Below the pieces are notes generated by a model. The model was given only the letters and a program-made list of their open reading frames with translations. It was not told the DNA's origin and ran no database searches. The position numbers were made by a program, and so were the translations under genes. From JAAAPF01 sp964481035 (GTDB lineage Bacteria; Pseudomonadota; Alphaproteobacteria; Geminicoccales; Geminicoccaceae), in NCBI GenBank assembly GCA_964481035.1, contig CAYZSE010000060.1, positions 1-19,228 on the forward strand: 19,228 bases of DNA, read 5' to 3'. This document shows, piece after piece, positions 1 to 7,139 of the stretch (the first letter of the stretch is position 1; each line of letters starts with the position of its first letter).

Positions 1-52
1 CGAGGGCGGCCGTACCGTCGGCGCCGGCGTCGTCGCCGAAATCCTCGCTTGA
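1..52 (+). CDS. tuf: Elongation factor Tu, C-terminal end (partial)
   Basis: The window opens inside a coding frame that reads EGGRTVGAGVVAEILA followed by TGA at 50-52. This is the well-known C-terminus of bacterial EF-Tu, the GTPase that delivers aminoacyl-tRNA to the ribosome (REGGRTVGAGVV is nearly invariant in the third beta-barrel domain). Only 16 codons are visible; the rest lies upstream. Placement just before rpsJ, with 19 nt between stop and start, matches the str-S10 junction of alphaproteobacteria. The identification rests on a short but very characteristic motif and on context. Confidence 0.92.
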   Translation, partial: EGGRTVGAGVVAEILA

Positions 53-71
53 GGCGGATCAAAGTCGAACG

Positions 72-380
72 ATGGACACGCAGAACATCCGCATCCGCCT
101 TCGGGCGTTCGATCATCGCGTGCTCGACCAGTCGGTCCGCGAGATCGTCAGCACGGCGAAGCGCACGGGCGCGCGCGTCCGCGGCCCGATCCCGCTGCCG
201 ACGCGGCTCGAGCGCTTCACGGTGCTGCGTTCGCCGCACATCGACAAGAAGAGCCGCGAGCAGTTCGAGGTTCGCACCCACAAGCGCCTCTTGGACATCG
301 TCGATCCGACGCCACAGACGGTGGACGCGCTGATGAAGCTCGATCTCGCCGCTGGCGTCGATGTCGAGATCAAGGTCTGA
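72..380 (+). CDS. rpsJ: 30S ribosomal protein S10
   Basis: S10 (102 aa, normal length) binds the 3' domain of 16S rRNA in the small-subunit head; in the NusE role it joins the NusB/NusG antitermination complex. The N-terminal IRIRLRAFDHRVLD stretch and the extended loop with RFTVLRSPHIDKKSREQFEVRTH (about residues 48-70) are family hallmarks. The ATG at 72 gives the expected N-terminus. The only purine-rich SD-like block is GAGGCGGA at 51-58, rather distant, overlapping the tuf stop. It is the first gene of the S10 operon here and is probably co-transcribed with tuf, since the 19-nt junction leaves little room for a promoter. Confidence 0.98.
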   Translation: MDTQNIRIRLRAFDHRVLDQSVREIVSTAKRTGARVRGPIPLPTRLERFTVLRSPHIDKKSREQFEVRTHKRLLDIVDPTPQTVDALMKLDLAAGVDVEIKV

Positions 381-401
381 GCGAGGCGAGGAGTCACAGA
401 G

Positions 402-1109
402 ATGCGTACCGGTCTGGTCGCCCGCAAGCTCGGCATGACGCGGATATTCGGCGTCGACGGCAGCCACGTGCCGGTCACGGTGCTGCACATCGACGACAAC
501 GAGGTCGTGGCGGTGCGCTCACGCGACAAGGACGGCTACACCGCGGTCCAAGTCGGCGGCGGTAGGGCCAAGCCGAAGAACGTGTCGAAGCCGATGCGCG
601 GGCATTTCGCCAAGGCAAAGGTCGAGCCGAAGCAGGTCCTGCGCGAGTTTCGCGTGGCCGAGGATGCGGTGATCGACGCCGGCGCCAAGCTGTCGGCGGC
701 TCACTTCCTCGCGGGCCAGCGGGTGGACGTGACGGCCACGAGCATCGGCAAGGGCTTCGCCGGTGCGATGAAGCGGCACAACTTCGGAGGGTTGCGCGCG
801 TCGCACGGCGTGTCGATCTCGCATCGCGCGCACGGCTCCACCGGCCAGTGCCAAGATCCCGGCAAGGTCTTCAAGGGCAAGAAGATGGCGGGGCACATGG
901 GGGCGCGCCGGGTCACCACCCACAATCTGGAGGTCGCCGGCGTCGATCCGGATCGCGGCCTGCTGCTCATCAAAGGGGCGGTTCCCGGCGCCAAGGGGGG
1001 CGTGGTGACCGTGCGCGATGCGGTCAAGCGCGCGCGCCCGGCCGGCGCCCCCTATCCGGGTGCCCTGGCGGGCGCCGAGGCCCATCTGGTCGAAGAGAGC
1101 GAGGCGTGA
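402..1109 (+). CDS. rplC: 50S ribosomal protein L3
   Basis: L3 (235 aa) is an early assembly protein of the large subunit; its central extension reaches toward the peptidyl-transferase centre. The N-terminus MRTGLVARKLGMTRIF, the region KGFAGAMKRHNFGG (about 117-130) and GQCQDPGKVFKGKKMAGHMG (148-167) are diagnostic. Q151 aligns with the glutamine methylated by PrmB in E. coli (Q150), so the modification site is kept. The C-terminus runs some 20 residues beyond the E. coli protein, as is usual for alphaproteobacteria. A strong GAGGAG at 388-393, 8 nt before the ATG, supports the start. Confidence 0.98.
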   Translation: MRTGLVARKLGMTRIFGVDGSHVPVTVLHIDDNEVVAVRSRDKDGYTAVQVGGGRAKPKNVSKPMRGHFAKAKVEPKQVLREFRVAEDAVIDAGAKLSAAHFLAGQRVDVTATSIGKGFAGAMKRHNFGGLRASHGVSISHRAHGSTGQCQDPGKVFKGKKMAGHMGARRVTTHNLEVAGVDPDRGLLLIKGAVPGAKGGVVTVRDAVKRARPAGAPYPGALAGAEAHLVEESEA

Positions 1110-1113
1110 GCCG

Positions 1114-1737
1114 ATGATGGAACTCCCGGTCATCAGCCTGCGCTCGGACGCGACGGGGTCGCTCCAGGTCGACGGCGCGTTCCTGGCGGTCGAGCCGCGC
1201 GCGGACATCCTGCAACGCATGGTGGTCTACCAGCTCGCCAAGCGGCGTGCGGGCACCCACAAGGTGAAGAACCGCGGCGAGATCGCGCGCACCGGGGCGA
1301 AGATGTACAAGCAGAAGGGCACCGGGCGCGCGCGGCACGGCAACGCCCGGGTCGCGCAGTTTCGCGGGGGCGGCCGCGCGTTCGGGCCGACACCGCGCGA
1401 GCACGCGATCGACCTGCCGAAGAAGGTGCGACGGCTCGCGCTGCGGCACGCCCTCGCCGCCAAGGCCAAGGCCGGCCAGCTCTACGTCCTCGAGGACGCG
1501 ACGTTGGCCGAGCCGAAGACCAAGCCGCTCGCGGCGCGCCTCCAGGCGCTGCCATTCACCTCGGCCTTCATCGTCGCCGGTCACGAGGTCGACGAGAACC
1601 TGCGGCTGGCGGCGCGCAACATCCCGCTGTTCGACGTGGTGCCGAGCGCGGGCTGCAACGTCTACGACATCCTCCGCCGCGATGCGCTGGTCATCGCCAA
1701 GGAGAGCCTCGAGCAGCTGCAGGAGCGTCTGGCATGA
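1114..1737 (+). CDS. rplD: 50S ribosomal protein L4
   Basis: L4 (207 aa from this start) binds 23S rRNA domain I and lines the nascent-peptide tunnel with an extended loop. The loop is seen at about residues 45-95 with KQKGTGRARHG and FRGGGRAFGPTPR. The frame stays open for 32 codons upstream into rplC, but the family N-terminus begins at the tandem ATGATG 4 nt after the rplC stop; the first ATG (1114) or the second (1117) could be used. GAGGCG at 1101-1106 is a plausible SD. In E. coli L4 represses its own operon through the S10 leader; no such leader is recognisable here. The last codon overlaps rplW (ATGA). Confidence 0.97.
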   Translation: MMELPVISLRSDATGSLQVDGAFLAVEPRADILQRMVVYQLAKRRAGTHKVKNRGEIARTGAKMYKQKGTGRARHGNARVAQFRGGGRAFGPTPREHAIDLPKKVRRLALRHALAAKAKAGQLYVLEDATLAEPKTKPLAARLQALPFTSAFIVAGHEVDENLRLAARNIPLFDVVPSAGCNVYDILRRDALVIAKESLEQLQERLA

Positions 1738-2027
1738 CCACCGAGCAGCACTACGACATCATCCGTCGGCCGGTGATCACCGAGAAATCGACCCTCCTCG
1801 GCGAGCACAACGCGGTGACCTTCAAGGTGCGCGTCGACGCCACCAAGCCGCAGATCAAGGCGGCGGTCGAAGCGCTCTTCGGCGTCAAGGTCAAGGCGGT
1901 GAACACGCTCGTGCAGAAGGGCAAGACCAAGCGCTTTCGCGGCACGCCCTACCGCCGGGCGGACGAGAAGAAGGCGATCGTGACGCTCGAAGAGGGCCAC
2001 GCCATCGATGTGACGACGGGTATCTAA
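1734..2027 (+). CDS. rplW: 50S ribosomal protein L23
   Basis: L23 (97 aa) sits at the polypeptide exit of the tunnel and is the docking site for trigger factor and SRP. The pattern YDIIRRPVITEKSTLL near the N-terminus and FKVRVDATKPQIKAAVEALFGVKV in the middle are typical, as is the basic loop KGKTKRFRGTPYRR. The start codon overlaps the rplD stop as ATGA (1734-1737), so translation is probably coupled to L4. SD-like AGGAG lies inside the end of rplD (GCAGGAGCG at about 1719-1727). Confidence 0.98.
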   Translation: MTTEQHYDIIRRPVITEKSTLLGEHNAVTFKVRVDATKPQIKAAVEALFGVKVKAVNTLVQKGKTKRFRGTPYRRADEKKAIVTLEEGHAIDVTTGI

Positions 2028-2031
2028 GATC

Positions 2032-2874
2032 ATGCCGCTCAAGACCTACAATCCCACCTCGGAAGGTCGCCGGACCCTCGTGACCGTCGATCGCTCGGCG
2101 TTGCACAAAGGCGCGCCGTTGAAGAGGCTGACCGAGGGGCTGTCCAAGTCCGGCGGTCGCAACAACACCGGGCGGCAGACGAACTGGCACAAGGGCGGCG
2201 GTCACAAGCGGACCTACCGCCTGGTCGACTTCAAGCGCCGCAAATGGGGGGTGGCCGGGACGATCGAACGGCTCGAATACGACCCCAATCGCACGGCCTT
2301 CATCGCCCTGGTGCGCTACGACGACGGCGAGCAGGCCTACATCCTCGCGCCCGCCCGGCTGGGCGTCGGCGACCGGGTGGTCGCCGCGAGCCGGGTCGAC
2401 GTGAAGCCCGGCAACGCGGCGCCGGCCGGCAACATCCCGGTCGGCACCATCCTGCACAACGTCGAGCTCAAGCCCGGCAAGGGCGGGCAGATCGCGCGCA
2501 GCGCGGGGACCTATGCGCAGCTCGTCGGTCGCGACGGAGCGTACAGCCAGGTGCGGCTGATGTCCGGCGAGATCCGGCGGATCCACAGCGACTGCATGGC
2601 GTCGATCGGGGCGGTCTCGAACGCGGATCACCAGAACATCAAGCTCGGCAAGGCCGGTCGCAAGCGCTGGCTGGGCCGCCGCCCGCACGTGCGCGGCGTC
2701 GCCATGAATCCGGTGGATCACCCCCACGGCGGCGGCGAGGGCCGGACCTCGGGTGGGCGGCACCCGGTGACGCCATGGGGCAAGCCTACCAAGGGCCGAC
2801 GTACCCGCCGGAACAAGAAGAGCGGCGTGTTCGTGGTGCGCTCACGTCACGTCTCCAAGAAGCGAGGGGGCTGA
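2032..2874 (+). CDS. rplB: 50S ribosomal protein L2
   Basis: L2 (280 aa, standard length) is the most conserved large-subunit protein and is needed for subunit joining and peptidyl-transferase activity. It shows the N-terminal PLKTYNPTSEGRR, the basic block GRNNTGRQTNWHKGGGHKR (about 42-59), and the C-terminal VDHPHGGGEGR (228-238), whose first histidine (H230) corresponds to the functionally important H229 of E. coli. The start lies 4 nt after the rplW stop with no good SD in between, so reinitiation by ribosomes leaving rplW is likely. Confidence 0.98.
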   Translation: MPLKTYNPTSEGRRTLVTVDRSALHKGAPLKRLTEGLSKSGGRNNTGRQTNWHKGGGHKRTYRLVDFKRRKWGVAGTIERLEYDPNRTAFIALVRYDDGEQAYILAPARLGVGDRVVAASRVDVKPGNAAPAGNIPVGTILHNVELKPGKGGQIARSAGTYAQLVGRDGAYSQVRLMSGEIRRIHSDCMASIGAVSNADHQNIKLGKAGRKRWLGRRPHVRGVAMNPVDHPHGGGEGRTSGGRHPVTPWGKPTKGRRTRRNKKSGVFVVRSRHVSKKRGG

Positions 2875-2877
2875 GCG

Positions 2878-3156
2878 ATGTCGCGCAGTGTCTGGAAAGG
2901 CCCGTTCGTCGACGGTTATCTGTTCGACAAGGCCGAGCAGGCCCGTCAATCCGGGAAGAACGCGATCATCAAGACGTGGTCGCGGCGCTCGACCATCGTC
3001 CCCGATTTCGTCGGCCTGACCTTCGCCGTCTATAACGGCAAGAAGTTCCTGCCGGTCTATGTCACCGAGAACATGGTCGGGCACAAGTTCGGCGAGTTCG
3101 CGCCGACCCGTACGTATTATGGCCATGGCGCCGACAAGAAGGCGAAGAGGAAGTAA
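2878..3156 (+). CDS. rpsS: 30S ribosomal protein S19
   Basis: S19 (92 aa) forms a heterodimer with S13 in the head of the small subunit near the A site. SRSVWKGPFVDGYL at the N-terminus, IIKTWSRRSTIVPDFVG (about 29-46) and the KFGEFAPTRTYYGH tail are hallmarks. The ATG follows the rplB stop by 3 nt; the preceding GCGAGGGGGC at the end of rplB (about 2863-2872) provides a strong SD. One nucleotide separates its stop from rplV. Confidence 0.98.
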   Translation: MSRSVWKGPFVDGYLFDKAEQARQSGKNAIIKTWSRRSTIVPDFVGLTFAVYNGKKFLPVYVTENMVGHKFGEFAPTRTYYGHGADKKAKRK

Positions 3157-3157
3157 C

Positions 3158-3553
3158 ATGGGCAAGCCGAAGCGCGAGCGGGCGCTCGCCGACAGCGAGG
3201 CCCTGGCGGTGGCCACCTTCCTGCGGACGAGCCCGCAGAAGCTCGATCTCGTGGCCGGCCTGATCCGCAATCAGCCGGTCGACAAGGCGATCAACCAGCT
3301 CGCCTTCTCGAAAAAGCGGATCGCCCGCGAGGTCAAGAAGACCCTGGAGAGCGCCATTGCCAATGCCGAGAACAACCACGGCCTCGACATCGATCAGCTC
3401 GTCGTCGCCGAAGCCAGCGTCGGCAAGCGCCTCGTCATGAAGCGGATGCGTCCGCGGGCGCGCGGCCGGGCAGGGCGCATCCACAAGTTCTTCAGCCGGC
3501 TGCGAATCGTGGTGCGCGAGCAGGTCCCGGCCGTGGTCGAGGAGGCCGCCTGA
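3158..3553 (+). CDS. rplV: 50S ribosomal protein L22
   Basis: L22 (131 aa) contacts all six domains of 23S rRNA and, with L4, narrows the exit tunnel through a beta-hairpin loop, seen here as VGKRLVMKRMRPRARGRAGRI (about 87-107). The frame is open upstream through rpsS, but the family N-terminus and position 1 nt after the rpsS stop place the start at ATG 3158; AAGAGGAAG at the end of rpsS serves as SD. L22 from alphaproteobacteria often carries this slightly extended length. The stop overlaps the rpsC start (TGATG). Confidence 0.97.
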   Translation: MGKPKRERALADSEALAVATFLRTSPQKLDLVAGLIRNQPVDKAINQLAFSKKRIAREVKKTLESAIANAENNHGLDIDQLVVAEASVGKRLVMKRMRPRARGRAGRIHKFFSRLRIVVREQVPAVVEEAA

Positions 3554-4236
3554 TGGGTCACAAGGTCAACCCGGTCGGTATGCGTCTCGGGATCAACCGG
3601 ACGTGGGACAGCCGGTGGTACGGAGACCACGACTACGCCAAGCTCCTGGCGGAGGATCTCCGGCTCCGTTCGTACCTCGAAAAGCGGCTCTCGGCAGCGG
3701 GCGTGTCGCGGGTGGTCATCGAGCGGCCGGCGAAGAAGGCGCGCATCATGATCCACACCGCCCGTCCGGGCGTGGTCATCGGCAAGAAGGGCCAAGACAT
3801 CGAGGTGCTCCGGCGCGAGCTCTCGAAGATGAGTTCGGCCGGCGACGTCGCGCTCAACATCGTCGAGATCCGCAAGCCCGAGCTCGACGCGAAGCTCGTC
3901 GCCGAGAACATCGCCCAGCAGCTGCAAAGGCGCGTCACCTTCCGTCGCGCGATGAAGCGTGCGGTGCAGTCGGCGATGCGATTGGGCGCCGAGGGGATCA
4001 AGGTGCTCTGCGGCGGTCGCTTGGGCGGGGCGGAGATCGCGCGGTCGGAGTGGTATCGCGAGGGGCGGGTGCCGTTGCACACGCTGCGGGCGAACATCGA
4101 TTTCGGCCGGGCGACGGCGTTCACGCCCTATGGCACCTGCGGGATCAAGGTTTGGGTGTTCCGCGGAGAGATCATGGAACACGACCCGATGGCCTTTGAG
4201 AAGCGCCTGACGGAAGGCGTGCCGCAGCGCGGCTGA
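3553..4236 (+). CDS. rpsC: 30S ribosomal protein S3
   Basis: S3 (227 aa) lies at the mRNA entry tunnel and has helicase-related function together with S4 and S5. The start MGHKVNPVGMRLGI is canonical. The type-II KH domain occupies about residues 40-107, with the GxxG loop GKKG at 77-80. The C-terminal half holds FRRAMKRAVQ and the GRLGGAEIARSEWYREGRVPLHTLRA block. The start overlaps the rplV stop by one base (TGATG), and GAGGAGG at 3538-3544 is a strong SD. Confidence 0.98.
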   Translation: MGHKVNPVGMRLGINRTWDSRWYGDHDYAKLLAEDLRLRSYLEKRLSAAGVSRVVIERPAKKARIMIHTARPGVVIGKKGQDIEVLRRELSKMSSAGDVALNIVEIRKPELDAKLVAENIAQQLQRRVTFRRAMKRAVQSAMRLGAEGIKVLCGGRLGGAEIARSEWYREGRVPLHTLRANIDFGRATAFTPYGTCGIKVWVFRGEIMEHDPMAFEKRLTEGVPQRG

Positions 4237-4258
4237 CGGTGCGGTTGGAGGTCGAACG

Positions 4259-4687
4259 ATGTTGATGCCGAAGCGGACGAAGTTCCGCAAAATGCACAAG
4301 GGGCGGATCAGCGGCTTCACCAAGGGCGGGGCCGAACTGAACTTCGGTGCCTATGGGATGAAGTCGACCGAGGCCGGGCGGATCACCTCGCGGCAGATCG
4401 AGGCGGCGCGGCGCGCCATGACGCGCTACCTGAAACGCCAGGGCCGGGTCTGGATCCGGATCTTCCCGGACAAGCCGGTCAGCGAGAAGCCGGCGGAGGT
4501 GCGGATGGGCAAGGGCAAGGGCTCCGTCGAGTACTGGGTCGCGATCGTCAAGCCGGGGCGGATCATGTTCGAGATCGACGGCGTTCAGCCGGGCCTGGCC
4601 GAAGAGGCGATGCGGCGCGCGGCGGCCAAGCTGCCGGTTCGCACCCGTTTCGTGCAGCGCGTGACGCAGCAGGAGATGGCGGCATGA
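4259..4687 (+). CDS. rplP: 50S ribosomal protein L16
   Basis: L16 (142 aa) binds near the central protuberance and helps position tRNAs at the A and P sites. The N-terminus MLMPKRTKFRKMHKGR fixes the start at the first ATG (4259), not the second (4265). VRMGKGKG at 81-88 includes R82, equivalent to the arginine hydroxylated by YcfD in E. coli (R81). GGAGG at 4247-4251 is an ideal SD in the 22-nt gap after rpsC. Eleven bases ending in the ATG are identical to those at the rpsJ start. The stop overlaps rpmC as ATGA. Confidence 0.98.
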   Translation: MLMPKRTKFRKMHKGRISGFTKGGAELNFGAYGMKSTEAGRITSRQIEAARRAMTRYLKRQGRVWIRIFPDKPVSEKPAEVRMGKGKGSVEYWVAIVKPGRIMFEIDGVQPGLAEEAMRRAAAKLPVRTRFVQRVTQQEMAA

Positions 4688-4893
4688 ACGCCGAAGAGTT
4701 GAGGGCGAAGACGGATGACGAGCTGCAGGCCGCGTTGCTTGGCCTCAAGAAGGAGCAGTTCAACCTGCGCTTTCAAAAAGCGACCGGCCAGCTCGAGAAC
4801 AGCCGACGCATCCGCGAGGTGCGTCGCGACATCGCGCGCGTGAAGACCATCGTCGGTCAGCGCCGCGCCGCGGAGGTGGCGAGCCATGCCTAA
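4684..4893 (+). CDS. rpmC: 50S ribosomal protein L29
   Basis: L29 (69 aa) is a two-helix protein next to L23 at the tunnel exit. The sequence opens with AEELRAKTDDELQAALLGLKKEQFNLRFQKATGQLEN and continues with the RRIREVRRDIARVKTI helix, the usual family pattern. The start overlaps the rplP stop (ATGA), with AGGAG just upstream inside rplP (GCAGGAGATGG). Its last 8 nt overlap the start of rpsQ. Confidence 0.97.
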   Translation: MNAEELRAKTDDELQAALLGLKKEQFNLRFQKATGQLENSRRIREVRRDIARVKTIVGQRRAAEVASHA

Positions 4894-5143
4894 GCGCGTC
4901 CTGCAGGGCGTGGTGGTCAGTGACAAGGGCGACAAGACCATCGTCGTCAAGGTCGAGCGGCGATATCAGCACCCGCTGTACAAGAAGTACTTGCGGTCGT
5001 CGAAGAAGTACCACGCGCACGACGAGGACAATGTCTGCAAGGTCGGCGAGACGGTCCGCATCGTGGAGAGCCGGCCGCACTCGCGGCTCAAGCGCTGGGA
5101 GCTCTTGAGCCGCGGGCAGACCGGCCCGGAGGTCGAGGCATGA
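4886..5143 (+). CDS. rpsQ: 30S ribosomal protein S17
   Basis: S17 (85 aa) is an OB-fold primary binder of the 5' domain of 16S rRNA. VLQGVVVSDKGDKTIVVKVERR at the N-terminal end, followed by HPLYKKYLRSSKKYHAHDE and VGETVRIVESRPHSRLKRW, is the standard pattern. The ATG lies 8 nt inside the end of rpmC and is preceded by CGGAGGTGG (4871-4879), a strong SD, so the two genes are translationally coupled. The last 4 nt overlap rplN. Confidence 0.98.
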   Translation: MPKRVLQGVVVSDKGDKTIVVKVERRYQHPLYKKYLRSSKKYHAHDEDNVCKVGETVRIVESRPHSRLKRWELLSRGQTGPEVEA

Positions 5144-5508
5144 TCCAGGCGGAGAGCAATCTCGACGTCGCCGACAACTCCGGGGCCCGCCGGGTGCAGT
5201 GCATCCGCGTGCTCGGTGGCTCGCAGCGTCGCTGGGCGTCGATCGGCGACATCATCGTGATCGCGGTCAAGGACGCGATCCCGCGTGGGCGCGTCAAGAA
5301 AGGCGACGTTCACAAGGCGGTCATCGTTCGCACGGCGAAGGAGATCAAGCGCCCGGACGGCAGCGTGATCCGCTTCGATCGCAATGCGGCGGTGCTCATC
5401 AACAATGCCGGCGAGCCGATCGGCACCCGTATCTTCGGTCCCGTTACGCGCGAGTTGCGGGCCAAGCGTTTCATGAAGATCGTCTCGCTCGCGCCGGAGG
5501 TCATCTGA
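5140..5508 (+). CDS. rplN: 50S ribosomal protein L14
   Basis: L14 (122 aa, standard) lies at the subunit interface in bridges B5/B8 and is the contact of the silencing factor RsfS. NLDVADNSGARRVQCIRVLGG near the N-terminus and DGSVIRFDRNAAVLINNAGEPIGTRIFGPV (about 68-97) are near-invariant. Its start overlaps rpsQ as ATGA with GGAGG just upstream (CCGGAGGTCG). Residues 4-6 read AES where many relatives have MQT or similar; otherwise nothing is unusual. Confidence 0.98.
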   Translation: MIQAESNLDVADNSGARRVQCIRVLGGSQRRWASIGDIIVIAVKDAIPRGRVKKGDVHKAVIVRTAKEIKRPDGSVIRFDRNAAVLINNAGEPIGTRIFGPVTRELRAKRFMKIVSLAPEVI

Positions 5509-5511
5509 GCC

Positions 5512-5862
5512 ATGGCTGTTGCGAACCAGGCGGCGACGCGGCCGCCGAAGCGCAAGATCAAGAAGGGTGACCGCGTGATCGTCCTGACCGGGCGTGACCG
5601 CGGCAAGCGCGGCGACGTCTTGAAGGTGCTGCCGCGCGAGGAGCGCGTCGTCGTGCAGGGCGTGATGATGGTCAAGCGGCACGAGAAGCCGGGGCCGCGG
5701 GGCGCCGGTGGCATCACGGCCAAGGAAGCACCGATTCACATCTCCAACGTCGCCCTGGTCGACCCGGAGAGCGATCGGCCGACGCGAGTCGGCGCCAGGA
5801 TCGCCGAGGACGGCCGCAAGGTGCGGGTGGCGCGCCGTTCCGGCAGTCTGATCGACGGGTGA
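5512..5862 (+). CDS. rplX: 50S ribosomal protein L24
   Basis: L24 (116 aa) initiates large-subunit assembly and later sits at the tunnel exit. The KOW motif region KIKKGDRVIVLTGRDRGKRGDVLKVL (about residues 15-40) identifies it, followed by VQGVMMVKRHEKP and GGITAKEAPIHISNVALVDP. An extra basic, proline-containing stretch of about 12 residues before the KOW motif makes it longer than the 104-residue E. coli protein. The start is 3 nt after the rplN stop, with GGAGG at the end of rplN acting as SD. Confidence 0.97.
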   Translation: MAVANQAATRPPKRKIKKGDRVIVLTGRDRGKRGDVLKVLPREERVVVQGVMMVKRHEKPGPRGAGGITAKEAPIHISNVALVDPESDRPTRVGARIAEDGRKVRVARRSGSLIDG

Positions 5863-5867
5863 GCAGC

Positions 5868-6407
5868 ATGGCTAGGTTGAAGCATCACTACGACGAGGTC
5901 GTCCGTCCCGCGCTGCAGGAAAAGTTCGCCTACAGCAATCCCATGATGGTCCCGCGGCTCGAGAAGATCGTCATCAACATGGCGGTCGGTAAAGCGGTGC
6001 AGGATCGCAAGAAGCTGGATCAGGCATTCGTCGAGCTCACCAAGATCTCGGGGCAAAAGCCGCTGCTCGTGCGGGCGCGTAAGTCGGTCGCGAACTTCAA
6101 GCTGCGCGAGGGCATGCCGATCGCGTGCAAGGCGACCCTGCGCCGAACGCGGATGTACGAGTTCGTCGACCGGCTGATCAACATCGCCATGCCGCGCATT
6201 CGCGACTTCCGGGGCGCCAATCCCAAGGCGTTCGACGGGCGCGGAAATTATGCGCTGGGGTTGAAGGAGCAAATCGTCTTTCCCGAGATCAACTACGACG
6301 ACGTCGACGAGACGCGGGGGATGGACATCGTCTTTTGCACCACGGCACGGACCAACGAGGAAGCGCGCTTCTTGCTCGAAGGTTTCTCGTTGCCGTTCGC
6401 GCGCTGA
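5868..6407 (+). CDS. rplE: 50S ribosomal protein L5
   Basis: L5 (179 aa, the typical length) binds 5S rRNA in the central protuberance and contacts P-site tRNA and S13. PRLEKIVINMAVGKAVQD (about 26-43), GQKPLLVRARKSVANFKLREGMPIACKATLR (about 62-92) and NYALGLKEQIVFPEI are diagnostic. A GTG at 5859 would add three residues and overlap the rplX stop, but the family N-terminus starts at ATG 5868, 5 nt after that stop, with GGTGAG upstream as a modest SD. Confidence 0.97.
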   Translation: MARLKHHYDEVVRPALQEKFAYSNPMMVPRLEKIVINMAVGKAVQDRKKLDQAFVELTKISGQKPLLVRARKSVANFKLREGMPIACKATLRRTRMYEFVDRLINIAMPRIRDFRGANPKAFDGRGNYALGLKEQIVFPEINYDDVDETRGMDIVFCTTARTNEEARFLLEGFSLPFAR

Positions 6408-6422
6408 GGGGCGGAGAGGGAC

Positions 6423-6728
6423 ATGGCGAAGAAGAGCGCCGTCGAGAAGAACGAACATCGGCGTCGGCTGGCGGCGCGTGACGCGGCCAAGCGGGCCGCC
6501 TTCAAGGCGGTGATCCACGATCCCAACGTCGACCCGGAGGATCGTTTCGATGCGGTGTTGAAGCTCGCCAAGATGCCGCGCAACGGGGCCAAGGGGCGCG
6601 TGCGCAATCGGTGCATCATCAGCGGGCGGCCCCGCGCCTACTATCGACGGTTCGGGCTGTCGCGCATCGCGCTGCGGGAACTCGCCTCCGAGGGGCGCGT
6701 GCCGGGCGTCGTGAAGTCGAGCTGGTAG
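6423..6728 (+). CDS. rpsN: 30S ribosomal protein S14 (long, zinc-free type)
   Basis: S14 (101 aa) is located in the 30S head. The length and the sequence RNRCIISGRPRAYYRRFGLSRIALRELA (about 61-88) mark the long C-minus paralogue: only one cysteine (C64) is present, so the four-cysteine zinc ribbon of the short type is absent. That is the usual form at this locus in proteobacteria and needs no zinc. GGAGAGG ahead of ATG 6423 is a good SD in the 15-nt gap after rplE. Confidence 0.98.
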   Translation: MAKKSAVEKNEHRRRLAARDAAKRAAFKAVIHDPNVDPEDRFDAVLKLAKMPRNGAKGRVRNRCIISGRPRAYYRRFGLSRIALRELASEGRVPGVVKSSW

Positions 6729-6738
6729 GAGAGCGCTG

Positions 6739-7137
6739 ATGGTCATGACCGATCCGCTCGGCGACATGCTGACGCGCATCCGCAACGGGCAGATGGCCGG
6801 CAAGGGCAAGATCTCGAGCCCGGCCTCCAACCTGCGCCGCAACGTGCTCGACGTGCTCCAGCGCGAGGGCTACATTCGAGGCTATGAGGCGGGTGAGGTC
6901 GTGCGCGGCAAGTCTGAGCTGGCGATCGAGCTCAAGTACCACAACGGTCAGCCCGTGATCCGCGAGCTGAAGAGGGTATCGAAGCCGGGTCGGCGCGTGT
7001 ACGCTGGCGTGCAAGATCTGCCGCGGGTCTACAACGGGCTGGGCATCGCCATCCTGTCGACGCCGCGTGGCGTCATGTCCGACGCCGAGGCGCGAGACGC
7101 GCGCGTCGGCGGCGAAATTCTCTGTATGGTGTTTTGA
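6739..7137 (+). CDS. rpsH: 30S ribosomal protein S8
   Basis: S8 (132 aa) is a primary binder of helix 21 of 16S rRNA and in E. coli represses the spc operon by binding an mRNA mimic near rplE; whether that applies here cannot be told by eye. DPLGDMLTRIRNGQ at the N-terminus and LSTPRGVMSDAEARDARVGGEILCMVF at the C-terminus are diagnostic. The first ATG (6739) is chosen over the internal ATG at 6745, because AGGAGAG (6727-6733), which overlaps the rpsN stop, is spaced correctly for it. Confidence 0.97.
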   Translation: MVMTDPLGDMLTRIRNGQMAGKGKISSPASNLRRNVLDVLQREGYIRGYEAGEVVRGKSELAIELKYHNGQPVIRELKRVSKPGRRVYAGVQDLPRVYNGLGIAILSTPRGVMSDAEARDARVGGEILCMVF

Positions 7138-7139
7138 CC

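Noticed and set aside
1018..1113. Upstream extension of the rplD frame into rplC.
   Set aside because: The added 32 residues are arginine- and proline-rich noise; L4 starts at the ATGATG after the rplC stop.
5736..6842. Minus-strand frame of 368 codons opposite rplX to rpsH.
   Set aside because: Shadow of plus-strand ribosomal genes; no start signal, low-complexity composition.
7134..7139. TTG start two codons upstream for rplF.
   Set aside because: L6 orthologues begin at the SRIGK methionine (ATG 7140); the TTG would sit in the rpsH stop region.
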